Assembly (NCBI GenBank): GCA_963205195.1
Contig: CAUJHR010000001.1
Coordinates: forward strand, 1-56,341
DNA length: 56,341 nucleotides
Origin: Pseudomonadota bacterium
GTDB taxonomy: Bacteria > Pseudomonadota > Alphaproteobacteria > Rickettsiales > SXRF01
Direction of reading: 5' to 3'
Part shown: positions 1-6,673 of the stretch, one piece after another
Layout of the letters: each line of letters starts with the position of its first letter
Numbering within the stretch: the first letter of the stretch is position 1
Made by a program: the position numbers and the translations under genes
The notes under the pieces: generated by a model
What the model was told of the DNA's origin: nothing
The model's database searches: none
Seen by the model: the letters and a program-made list of their open reading frames with translations, nothing else

Positions 1-214
1 CGCCTTGCTCCATTTGCCAATAGGTGAGTGGTAATATCTGCTTACCTTCGGGTGTATCAAAACGGCAAATATACCCCAGCACTGCGCCAGCACGATCACG
101 GTACGCATACACCGCTGACGGGCTACCCAGCTTCACATGCCGCATCATGGCCTCTTGCGCGTCATGCGGCGCGGGCATGATGCACTGTTCTTGAACGAGA
201 GGAGGATTTGTCAT
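1..214 (-). CDS. Partial plasmid/phage-type replication (primase-helicase-like) protein, N-terminus only
   Basis: Only the first 71 codons are in the window; the gene runs off the left edge. The start ATG (212-214) overlaps the TGA of the upstream gene as ATGA, so the two are translationally coupled. The visible protein contains a segment reading YRDRAGAVLGYICRFDTPEG, which I recognise as typical of the N-terminal part of large primase/helicase (Toprim, DUF3987 or VapE-like) proteins of integrated elements. That family assignment is from memory and the catalytic part is not visible. Its partner upstream is a CHC2-like primase domain protein. The base composition is richer in G+C than the chromosome to the right of the tRNA. 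Confidence 0.6.
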   Translation of the reverse strand, partial: MTNPPLVQEQCIMPAPHDAQEAMMRHVKLGSPSAVYAYRDRAGAVLGYICRFDTPEGKQILPLTYWQMEQG

Positions 215-525
215 AGCGCAACCCTCCCGCTTAAACCCAGCTTCTCCACCAAATAGAGCGCCGCTTTATGTTGCGATAATCCCTGCAAATACGCGCATAG
301 GCTGATAATATCGCCACCCGCATCGCCGGTGGCGAAGTCACACCACCGGCCAGTGCGGATGTTGACCTTAAAGCTGCCCAGCCTGCGGTCTGACCGTTTG
401 GGATTACGGGCAATATACTCGCACCCGCGCATCCGACCATCGGGTAACAGTTGCGGAATAATCGTCGTCAGCTGCGGCAACATCTGCTGCTGCAATGCCT
501 GAAAATCGAGGAGGTGATTAGGCAT
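211..525 (-). CDS. Small CHC2-like primase domain protein of integrated element
   Basis: The core has the pattern of the zinc-finger (CHC2) domain of DnaG-type primases: CEYIARNPKRSDRRLGSFKV, then W-CDF-ATGDAGGDIISL. The canonical zinc cysteines and histidine are mostly replaced (C-P-x-H becomes A-R-N-P), so zinc binding is doubtful. I chose the ATG at 525 because it overlaps the upstream HTH gene by only 8 nt and has a G-rich stretch about 5 nt upstream; the open frame extends to 576, and ATG 537 is the other option. Such small domain proteins usually feed a downstream Toprim/helicase protein encoded by the next gene, here coupled by an ATGA overlap. It probably serves replication or mobilisation of the element. 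Confidence 0.6.
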   Translation of the reverse strand: MPNHLLDFQALQQQMLPQLTTIIPQLLPDGRMRGCEYIARNPKRSDRRLGSFKVNIRTGRWCDFATGDAGGDIISLCAYLQGLSQHKAALYLVEKLGLSGRVAL

Positions 526-730
526 GCGAACCCCCATCAACTCGATTTTTTTCGATGAAGGCTTCAAGATCGGCACGGCGGTATTTCACTAGCCGCCCGA
601 CTTTCACATACGGAAGCGCGTAACGCTTATTGCATTTCCATACGGCAAGTGTGTGGTAGGTGATGCCAAGAAACTTTGCAGCTTCCTGACCGCTCATTAA
701 TTGGTCTGATGGTGTGGATGTTGGTGACAT
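518..730 (-). CDS. AlpA/MerR-type helix-turn-helix protein (putative excisionase/regulator)
   Basis: This 70-residue protein is a winged HTH of the AlpA/excisionase (HTH_17) class. It contains MSGQEAAKFLGITYHTLAVW, then YVKVGRLVKYRRADLEAFIE, which is the hallmark order of recognition helix followed by the wing ending in a helix. The start ATG at 730 has a good ribosome binding site (AAAGGGA, about 5 nt upstream). An inverted repeat (739-775) lies over and just above the ribosome binding site, a plausible autoregulatory operator. In integrated elements this class acts as excisionase or as activator of integrase expression. It is followed by the primase-like gene with a short overlap, so the three genes to 1 form one transcription unit. 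Confidence 0.75.
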   Translation of the reverse strand: MSPTSTPSDQLMSGQEAAKFLGITYHTLAVWKCNKRYALPYVKVGRLVKYRRADLEAFIEKNRVDGGSHA

Positions 731-738
731 AAAAATCC

Positions 739-775
739 CTTTCGTTGGTGTGTGTGAACACAGCGCTCACGAAAG
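739..775. promoter_or_regulatory. Inverted repeat in the leader of the AlpA-like gene
   Basis: The arms CTTTCGT (739-745) and ACGAAAG (769-775) are perfect inverses separated by 23 nt. The left arm overlaps the ribosome binding site of the HTH gene. This could be an operator for the HTH protein or a leader hairpin that masks its translation start. No consensus for a known regulator was recognised. Confidence 0.35.
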
Positions 776-811
776 ACATCGTAAACATACGTGGGGAGTA
801 AGATAGGTAGG

Positions 812-864
812 CTGCTGGGCAGAGATGATACGTGCAGTGGCAAACGTACTACGCCTGCCAGCAG
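812..864. repeat. Nested inverted repeat 3' of the unknown 278-codon gene
   Basis: The outer arms CTGCTGGGCAG (812-822) and CTGCCAGCAG (855-864) pair with one bulged G. The inner arms TACGT (829-833) and ACGTA (844-848) pair inside. The element starts 3 nt beyond the stop codon of the gene at 868. It lacks a T-run in the transcribed direction, so it is not a classical terminator. It might act in 3'-end protection or as a recombination/regulatory structure of the element. Confidence 0.4.
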
Positions 865-867
865 ACG

Positions 868-1659
868 CTATAGTTTCAGCACCCAATTATAGATGGTGCG
901 CTCGCGATTTTCTTTGGACATCACACGAAACTCGGCGAGGTTTTCCGCTTCTTCATGGATGATTTTTGCGATCTGCATTTTGCTGATGCGCGGTTTTGCT
1001 TTCAGTATTTCGTCGCGACGTTTTTTGGTGTAGGCGTGCGCCGCGCCATAAAGCGCAATGAATTTTTGTTTTCCACCTTTTTGCGCCAGCTCTTTCGGCG
1101 AGTTCGTTTTGTTCTGCACAAGCAACATATGGCTGAAATTCGCACGCTCAAGGCATACGCGCATACTGATGAAATGATGCGCTTGCTCTGCATCAGTCAT
1201 TTTTTCCACACCAAGCAACGCGACCGACAGCTGCATCACCGCCATCATGTGATAAAAAAGAAAGTCACCAGAAAAAGGCGCATTCTCGATCATCTCGGTC
1301 AGTACCGTTTCCACCAGTGCTGCGCCAAACAAGCGCTCATGAGCATGCGCGGCTTTTTTCTTGGCTGATTTTTCATTCGCATATTGACGCTTCGCGCCGT
1401 CATCGAGCAGGCGAAGCATTGTCATCACGCTATTATGCGGCAGCGGTTTCAACGTGCCGAGATACGACCACGCGATTACATCCGCGATGATATGGACGTT
1501 GGGGCTGTATTCTTCGAGTGCATTCAGCTGGGGTGAATCCAGAAAATGTGCGCCAATATTGAAGGTTTCAGCCAGCGCAGCAACGGGCGTAACATAGCGC
1601 TCATAGAGCGTTTCCTGCTCTTTGCTGCTGATCTTTGGTAATGGCTTTGTTGCTGGCAT
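868..1659 (-). CDS. Unknown element-borne protein with probable C-terminal HTH
   Basis: I do not recognise this 263-residue protein. I chose the ATG at 1659 because ACGGAGAAACT sits directly upstream; the open frame itself extends to 1704. The N-terminal 30 residues are polar. The middle is mostly helical and includes ENAPFSGDFLFYHMMAVMQL. The C-terminal 60 residues are basic and helical (KPRISKMQIAKIIHEEAENL, ending in RTIYNWVLKL), resembling the helix-turn-helix tail of phage and transposon proteins, where IA..I is the first helix and T-I-x-N-W the recognition helix. There is no signal peptide or membrane segment. It lies between an AlpA-like gene and the tRNA-fMet attachment site, with tandem 11-bp repeats just upstream. 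A DNA-binding or control role in the element is an inference. Confidence 0.6.
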   Translation of the reverse strand: MPATKPLPKISSKEQETLYERYVTPVAALAETFNIGAHFLDSPQLNALEEYSPNVHIIADVIAWSYLGTLKPLPHNSVMTMLRLLDDGAKRQYANEKSAKKKAAHAHERLFGAALVETVLTEMIENAPFSGDFLFYHMMAVMQLSVALLGVEKMTDAEQAHHFISMRVCLERANFSHMLLVQNKTNSPKELAQKGGKQKFIALYGAAHAYTKKRRDEILKAKPRISKMQIAKIIHEEAENLAEFRVMSKENRERTIYNWVLKL

Positions 1660-1722
1660 AGTTTCTCCGTGATGCAAACATAACAGAGTTTTTTGATGAT
1701 GCATCCGTTTGCACCACCATTC

Positions 1723-1764
1723 CCACCAAAGGGTGAAAATAGGGTGAAAAATGGGTTTTGGTGG
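1723..1764. repeat. Tandem 11-bp repeats flanked by an inverted repeat, next to tRNA-fMet
   Basis: Two direct copies of AGGGTGAAAAT/A (1730-1740 and 1741-1751) abut at an 11-bp period, about one helical turn. A degenerate third unit (ATGGGTTTTGG) follows. The block is enclosed by CCACCAAA (1723-1730) and TTTGGTGG (1757-1764). The position, between the start of the 868-1659 gene and the presumed attachment site, fits integrase/excisionase arm sites or an operator for the adjacent gene. Confidence 0.45.
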
Positions 1765-1797
1765 TTTTTGACAATCGCCGGAGATTGGCTCTGAGGT

Positions 1798-1825
1798 TGG
1801 TTGCGGGGGCCGGATTTGAACCGAC
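1798..1825. other. Putative attachment site at the tRNA-fMet 3' end
   Basis: Integrated elements that use tRNA genes recombine within the T-arm/acceptor 3' part. Here the chromosome-like AT-rich sequence lies on the 5' side and GC-rich element genes (AlpA-like, primase-like) on the 3' side. No second copy of the tRNA 3' end is in the window, so the exact core is unknown and the boundary is inferred. Confidence 0.4.
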
Positions 1826-1874
1826 GACCTTTAGGTTATGAGCCTAACGAGCTACCGGGCTGCTCCACCCCGCG
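1798..1874 (-). tRNA. tRNA-fMet (CAU), initiator
   Basis: The 77-nt gene, read on the minus strand, starts CGCGGGGTGGAGCAG, has the anticodon loop CTCATAA (anticodon CAU), a T-loop GGTTCAAATCC and an encoded CCA end (1798-1800). The unpaired first base pair (C1 against A72) and the D-arm sequence are those of the bacterial initiator tRNA. The gene is intact. The accessory genes lie on its 3' side, which is the usual position of an element integrated at a tRNA. Confidence 0.95.
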
Positions 1875-2198
1875 TCACCAAGAAATGGGCTTAAGCAAGC
1901 CCAATACTCCAAATAATTACTATTGCTCAAGTTAATATCGAGCTAATCAGACCTTGAGTAAACAACAATTAATGGAACAAGCAATCAATGAATTTATTGA
2001 TTTATGCCAAAAATGAACGGGAATTATATACGGATTTTTTACTTATACAAGCATTTGTTTACTATATATCCTTTTAATCCCTGAAAAACCTATGATTGAC
2101 GTAGCGGACTTTTCTATTATAAAGGTAGCCTCCCATTAAGAATTTACAGGAAGTAAATACACAGGAATTAAGCTATAAAACAGTAAAAGGATATGAGC
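1875..2198. other. AT-rich intergenic region between tRNA-fMet and the symporter gene
   Basis: This gap of about 320 bp has no convincing reading frame. It holds a small hairpin at 1887-1902 (GGGCTT, loop AAGC, AAGCCC) upstream of the tRNA and the sigma-70 type promoter of the symporter gene at 2096-2123. The rest is AT-rich sequence without further recognisable signals. Confidence 0.6.
2096..2123 (+). promoter_or_regulatory. Sigma-70 type promoter of the symporter gene
   Basis: A -35 box TTGACG (2096-2101) is followed after 16 nt by a -10 box TATAAA (2118-2123). Transcription would start near 2130, giving a leader of about 65 nt before the symporter start. Confidence 0.6.
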
Positions 2199-3521
2199 AT
2201 GGCATCACCAAAACAGCCGTTTTCGACACCCGCGCCTAATGGATCAATTTTTTCCCATTTATGGTTCAGGGTAGCGCTTGGACTTTTGCTGGGAATAGCT
2301 TTTGGGCTGGCCATGGGTAAAATTGGTGCCGACAGCCCGTTAGGTGCTGATGGCAAAACGATCTTAACAGAATATGTAAAGCCAGTTGGCACTGTTTTTA
2401 TCAATATGATAAAAATGGTTGTTGTCCCTCTTATTTTTTTCTCGCTAATTAATGGCATAACCAGCATGACCAATGCTGAATCATTTAAGCGTGTTGGGCT
2501 TAAATCTGTTGCAGCATTTTTAATGACCGGTGCACTTGCAGTTTGTATAGGGCTTGCGTTTGGGACATTTTTCCAACCTGGGATTGGCGTTAACCTTAAT
2601 TCACTTGAATCGCATGTTGCTGCTGCAAAATCTGCCGCACCGCCCGCAAGGACCAGCCTTATCCAGATTTTTGTGGATATAGTGCCTACCAATATTTTTA
2701 AAGCAATGGCTGATGACAATATATTGCAGGTGGTAGTATTTGCCATCTTTACTGCAGTTATACTGAACAAGCTTGGCCACAAAGTACAGAATCTTACGGA
2801 CCTTTGCAAATCAGCTGCCCATGTTGTTTTTAAAATGATCGAAACTGTTATCCAATTTTCGCCATATGGCGTGTTTGCACTTACCTCATGGGTTGTAGGA
2901 ACACAAGGCATAGAAATATTGCTGGCACTTCTAAAGCTTGTTGGAACAGTACTAGGCGCACTTTTTACCCAATATCTGCTATTTGGGCTTATGATTATTG
3001 TATTCGCCCGCATGTCACCAATGCCATTTTACCGCAAAATGGCAGAGCCGCAATTGCTTGCTTTCTCGACAAGCAGTAGCAAAGCAACTCTTTCAACAGC
3101 GATGCGTGTTGTTAATGAAAAGATAGGCGTATCCCAAAGCAGCACTTCTTTCGTATTACCGTTAGGCGCATCAATTAATATGGACGGAACTGCTATTTAC
3201 CTGGGAATTACCGCCCTGTTCTTCTCCCAGTCATATAATATACCATTGGACTTCCATCATTACCTGATACTTGTCCTGACTGCCACGCTCGGCTCTATCG
3301 GCGCTGCCGGTATTCCAGGAGGATCATTGATTATGATGGGTATGGTGTTTACATCAGTTGGTCTGCCGCTGGAAGGCATTGCCATAATTGCCGGTGTAGA
3401 CCGTATTTTAGATATGGTGCGTACTACCGTTAATATAACAGGTGATTCGCTTATCACTATGCTGGTTGATAAATCAGAAGGAACAATGAACTTAGATACT
3501 TATCATAATATGGATGCCTGA
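2199..3521 (+). CDS. gltP: Dicarboxylate/amino-acid:cation symporter (DAACS family)
   Basis: A membrane carrier that takes up dicarboxylates or acidic amino acids with H+ or Na+. The protein (about 440 residues) has the family marks: the serine-rich re-entrant loop FSTSSSKATLSTAM, then the NMDGTA motif of TM7 (SINMDGTAIY), and AAGIPGGSLIMMGMVFTSVG followed by IAGVDRILDMVRTTVNITGD, which carries the substrate-binding Asp/Arg/Asn region of TM8. Substrate (glutamate, aspartate, succinate) cannot be decided by eye, so the symbol is provisional. ATG 2199 has an AAAAGG site 8 nt upstream; ATG 2193 in the same frame would be too close to it. The gene has its own promoter and is separated by only 6 bp from the convergent transglycosylase gene. 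Confidence 0.9.
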   Translation: MASPKQPFSTPAPNGSIFSHLWFRVALGLLLGIAFGLAMGKIGADSPLGADGKTILTEYVKPVGTVFINMIKMVVVPLIFFSLINGITSMTNAESFKRVGLKSVAAFLMTGALAVCIGLAFGTFFQPGIGVNLNSLESHVAAAKSAAPPARTSLIQIFVDIVPTNIFKAMADDNILQVVVFAIFTAVILNKLGHKVQNLTDLCKSAAHVVFKMIETVIQFSPYGVFALTSWVVGTQGIEILLALLKLVGTVLGALFTQYLLFGLMIIVFARMSPMPFYRKMAEPQLLAFSTSSSKATLSTAMRVVNEKIGVSQSSTSFVLPLGASINMDGTAIYLGITALFFSQSYNIPLDFHHYLILVLTATLGSIGAAGIPGGSLIMMGMVFTSVGLPLEGIAIIAGVDRILDMVRTTVNITGDSLITMLVDKSEGTMNLDTYHNMDA

Positions 3522-3527
3522 GCTTAT

Positions 3528-5513
3528 TTAAGGAACAAGGTCTTGCCCTAGCAGTAATTTTGCAGCAGCTCCATCTTCCTGTTTCTGTGATTCTATGTAA
3601 CGGTAAACCTGCAGATTTTCCAGCACACGCTGCACATAATTTCTCGTTTCACTAAAAGGTATGTTTTCAATCCAATCCACAGCCGCTTCAATATTGCTCT
3701 CAGGCCTTCCAAATTTCTGTACCCATTTATATACATTGCCAGGGCCGCCATTATAAGCAGCTATACCCATAATTACCGACCCATCATAATTATCAATCAG
3801 CTTTTGCAAATACAGGCTTCCAAGAAGCATATTATATTCAGAGTCATATAGCTTCTGTACATCATATCCAATTTCGTTTTTTCGGGCAACTTCCCGCGCA
3901 GTCGATGGAAGCAATTGCATCATACCCAATGCACCGGATGGACTTTTTGCCATATTGTCGAATTCACTTTCCTGGCGGGTAATCGCAAGAGTCAGATTCC
4001 TTGGCAATAATATATTTTCAGGAGTTGGCGGGGTTGGATACCCAGAATCAATTAAGGCTATATTTGCCTGCATAGCTTTTTTTGCTGCCTTTACGCTTAA
4101 TGAAACTTTGCCGGACTTTACTCCTAGCTCACTTGCTAATAAGATTTCACTATCACTATCTGAATCCGTAACTAAATTATTTATAAGCTTTCCAGCAATC
4201 GCAAAATCACCAAAGGTGATACATAAATTAGCAGCTCGTACAGTACTGCGCGAATTAAATTCTTCACGGATATTATTATCAATCACAGGAGGGCTGGGAA
4301 TTTTTAGCTGGACTGTACCATTATTTATAAGAGATGCTAATTGCCCGTAAAAAGTGGTGGGATATGATATTGCTTTATTAAACCAGATTTTTGCCTCCTG
4401 TACATCGCCCGATTGTTGAGCCGACTTCGCCGCCCAATAAGCAGCACGCGATTTACTTACCGGATATTTCACACTGGAAAACATTTTCGTAAATACTTTG
4501 TAGGCTTCCTTTGGCTGGTTTTGATATTTAAGCAACAGGCGGCCTTTTAGCCAGTTAGCATCAGCAGCAGCGGCGCCTTCCTCCTGTGCGTTATTCTCCA
4601 ATAAGCGTGAAGCAAGCTGTATATTACCATCTATAATAGCTTCTCGGATCTTTGCTTCACGGTATCTCCACCATTTTTCGGGATAGGGAACTTTTTTTGG
4701 GGTAGATAGTAAAAGAGCGTTTATAACAGAATCACTGCCATTATGCCGAAACTGGTAAGCTATCAAATCATAAACAAGACCCACATCTTTTTTTAGGGAC
4801 GCAGGAACCTGTGATACTAGTTTAAGTGCATTTTTTTTATCATCTTGCAAAGCAATGCGGGCCTTATATAATTTTCTGTGGCCCTCATCAAATTTTATAA
4901 ATATACGTTGGGCAGCACTGGGCTTTCCTTCCCACAGCAGACGGTCAGCACGGTAAATATCATCTTCCTTGCGTATTACATTATAATAAATTGCGATGAT
5001 CGACATTTCCTGGGATTCACTGAAATCACCATCTCGCCAGGCTGAACGAACCAGGGATTCTATTTTTTCATCAATTTTCTTCCCGTTTTTATGAATTGCA
5101 GCAGCAAGTGCCATTTTTCCAATTCCGGTAATTGGGGTTTCATTAGCAAACCATTTTATAATTTCGTCAGCGTCAATATTACTATCAGGGAGGGAAAGCT
5201 CAGCGCGTATCTTAAGTTTTTTCTGTTCCGGCCAATCAGGATTGGCAGCGATAAACTGGCTTATTTCAGAGAAGCTGGCTCCTGAATCAGGGTCCAGCAT
5301 ATATTGCCACTTAACCAGCGTTTGCAATGCCTTTTCGTTGCTGATATTAGCCTGCTGTATGGCTTCTGCCCATTGCTTATCATCAACCGCCATAAAAGCA
5401 TGTTTTGCTGCCTCTGTTTCTTCCTGCGTCATAGCTGTTACAGGACGTGATACAACAGCGGAAACAAGACAAATAAACAGGCAAAAGATTGATAATCTTA
5501 AGAATTTTAACAT
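3528..5513 (-). CDS. slt: Soluble lytic murein transglycosylase (Slt70-like)
   Basis: A periplasmic enzyme that cleaves the MurNAc-GlcNAc bond of peptidoglycan with 1,6-anhydro product formation. The 661-residue protein starts with a Sec signal (LRLSIFCLFICLVSAVVS). A long alpha-solenoid U/L superhelix follows to about residue 490. The C-terminal goose-type SLT domain contains the catalytic glutamate in AITRQESEFD (about residue 513), then SGALGMMQLLPSTAREVA and the AAYNGGPGNV motif, and ends with SETRNYVQRVLENLQVYR. The length matches Slt70. It is divergent from the 5605 methyltransferase gene and convergent with gltP. Confidence 0.93.
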   Translation of the reverse strand: MLKFLRLSIFCLFICLVSAVVSRPVTAMTQEETEAAKHAFMAVDDKQWAEAIQQANISNEKALQTLVKWQYMLDPDSGASFSEISQFIAANPDWPEQKKLKIRAELSLPDSNIDADEIIKWFANETPITGIGKMALAAAIHKNGKKIDEKIESLVRSAWRDGDFSESQEMSIIAIYYNVIRKEDDIYRADRLLWEGKPSAAQRIFIKFDEGHRKLYKARIALQDDKKNALKLVSQVPASLKKDVGLVYDLIAYQFRHNGSDSVINALLLSTPKKVPYPEKWWRYREAKIREAIIDGNIQLASRLLENNAQEEGAAAADANWLKGRLLLKYQNQPKEAYKVFTKMFSSVKYPVSKSRAAYWAAKSAQQSGDVQEAKIWFNKAISYPTTFYGQLASLINNGTVQLKIPSPPVIDNNIREEFNSRSTVRAANLCITFGDFAIAGKLINNLVTDSDSDSEILLASELGVKSGKVSLSVKAAKKAMQANIALIDSGYPTPPTPENILLPRNLTLAITRQESEFDNMAKSPSGALGMMQLLPSTAREVARKNEIGYDVQKLYDSEYNMLLGSLYLQKLIDNYDGSVIMGIAAYNGGPGNVYKWVQKFGRPESNIEAAVDWIENIPFSETRNYVQRVLENLQVYRYIESQKQEDGAAAKLLLGQDLVP

Positions 5514-5604
5514 ACTATATGAGGTCTTACAGAGAAGTTCGTTGATTTTTTAGCATAAATAGCGTTATGCTTGGGTTATATCTTTTTAGGCTAAACAAAA
5601 GCAA

Positions 5605-6366
5605 ATGTACACACCAGACATAGTGAACCTGCGCTATTTTTATTCAACCGCATTTGGTGAGTCAGTACGCGCACTCATCGCCGATGCAATAATAAAGATA
5701 TGGCCATCAGTTTCAGGAGATGTAACTTTAGGGCTTGGTTATGCAACTCCTTACCTGCCTCCTTATATTGGGCAGGCAACACCATTGGTTGCGTGCATGC
5801 CAGCCCAGCAAGGAGCAGCTTACTGGCCGCATGACGGCGATAATATAGTTCTTATTGCCCATGATAGTGAGCTTCCATTTCCCGAAAGTAGCATAAACCG
5901 TGTATTGCTGGTTCACAGTATTGAAAACAGCGAACAGCTTTCATGGATGATACAGGAAATATGGAGAATTCTGGCTCCAGGAGGTAAACTTCTTGCTGTT
6001 GTGCCAAACCGCCGGGGAATGTGGTCGCGTTCATCAAAAAGTCCATTTGGATATGGCCGTCCATTTAGTATTACACAGCTTTGTGACCTTCTTGGAGAAC
6101 ATCAATTTACAATAATTAAAAAGAAATCAGCATTATTTATGCCTCCTGTGCGTATAAAATTCTGCTGGAAGGTAGCCAATAAACTTGAGTCAATCGGCAG
6201 GTTTTTTTGTAGTTTCCTTGGTGGTTTTTTTGGTGGATTCGGTGGCGGCATATTGCTGGTCGAGGCAGAAAAACAAATTTACTCCGGTATACGCCAGCCA
6301 GTAGTTGAAGCAAGGAATTACCGCGGCTCTGTTTCAGGTGCCCGCACAGTCATGACTATGGATTAA
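5605..6366 (+). CDS. Class I SAM-dependent methyltransferase (Methyltransf_11-like), substrate unknown
   Basis: The 253-residue protein has a degenerate class I methyltransferase fold. A motif IV/V region, LPFPESSINRVLLVHSIEN, is followed by the typical post-motif strand IWRILAPGGKLLAVVPNRRG. The N-terminal SAM loop (GDVTLGLGYATPYLPPY) is atypical because it lacks the usual GxGxG. The family is common in alphaproteobacteria between housekeeping genes and no substrate is assigned. A glycine/phenylalanine stretch (FFCSFLGGFFGGFGGGILLV, about residues 205-224) could be membrane-associated. The 3' end overlaps the convergent cutA by 11 bp. Confidence 0.75.
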   Translation: MYTPDIVNLRYFYSTAFGESVRALIADAIIKIWPSVSGDVTLGLGYATPYLPPYIGQATPLVACMPAQQGAAYWPHDGDNIVLIAHDSELPFPESSINRVLLVHSIENSEQLSWMIQEIWRILAPGGKLLAVVPNRRGMWSRSSKSPFGYGRPFSITQLCDLLGEHQFTIIKKKSALFMPPVRIKFCWKVANKLESIGRFFCSFLGGFFGGFGGGILLVEAEKQIYSGIRQPVVEARNYRGSVSGARTVMTMD

Positions 6367-6673
6367 TTGTTTGCTCTTTCACCCATTCCATAAACGGTGG
6401 GAAACCACTATCAATGGGTAGAATTAAAACACAGGGAACATCATAGCTATGCAATTCCTTGATCCTGCTTACAGCCTTTTCTGCAACATCATCACTGGTT
6501 TTAGCAAACAATATTACCTCGCTTTGCTCTTTGGTTTCACCATTCCAGTTATAAACCGAGGTAGAGCCATCAATAACATTAGCACATGCTATAAGCTTTT
6601 CGGAGAGCAATTTATGAGAAATTAAAACCGCCTCATCTTTACTGGCAAAAGTTGCATATAATAATTTTATCAT
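6356..6673 (-). CDS. cutA: Divalent-cation tolerance protein CutA
   Basis: A small trimeric PII-like fold protein of 105 residues. The family pattern is clear: LLYATFASKDEAVLISHKLL, LIACANVIDGSTSVYNWNGE (the usual N-I-x-S-x-Y-x-W-x-G), SEVILFAKT, and the end HSYDVPCVLILPIDSGFPPF with the normal aromatic tail region. Its cellular role is poorly defined; links to copper tolerance come from E. coli. The ATG overlaps the murJ TGA as ATGA, so it is translationally coupled as the last gene of the radA-cvpA-purF-SDR-murJ run. Confidence 0.92.
   Translation of the reverse strand: MIKLLYATFASKDEAVLISHKLLSEKLIACANVIDGSTSVYNWNGETKEQSEVILFAKTSDDVAEKAVSRIKELHSYDVPCVLILPIDSGFPPFMEWVKEQTINP

Noticed and set aside
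955..1368. Plus-strand open frame of 137 codons opposite the unknown element gene
   Set aside because: It shows no motif, has a composition typical of a reverse-strand shadow (rich in Arg, His, Phe), and the minus-strand frame has the better start signal.
1..1797. Possible defence system or toxin-antitoxin cargo on the element end
   Set aside because: No nuclease, methylase, toxin or sensor motif is visible in the four genes; only replication/regulation type features can be supported.
1887..1902. GGGCTT-AAGC-AAGCCC hairpin upstream of tRNA-fMet
   Set aside because: It has no T-run on either strand and only a 6-bp stem, so calling it a terminator or regulator is not supported.
2168..3013. 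Long minus-strand open frame opposite gltP
   Set aside because: It is antisense to a gene with clear family motifs, has no recognisable protein features, and reads as a hydrophobic/polar shadow of the transporter codons.
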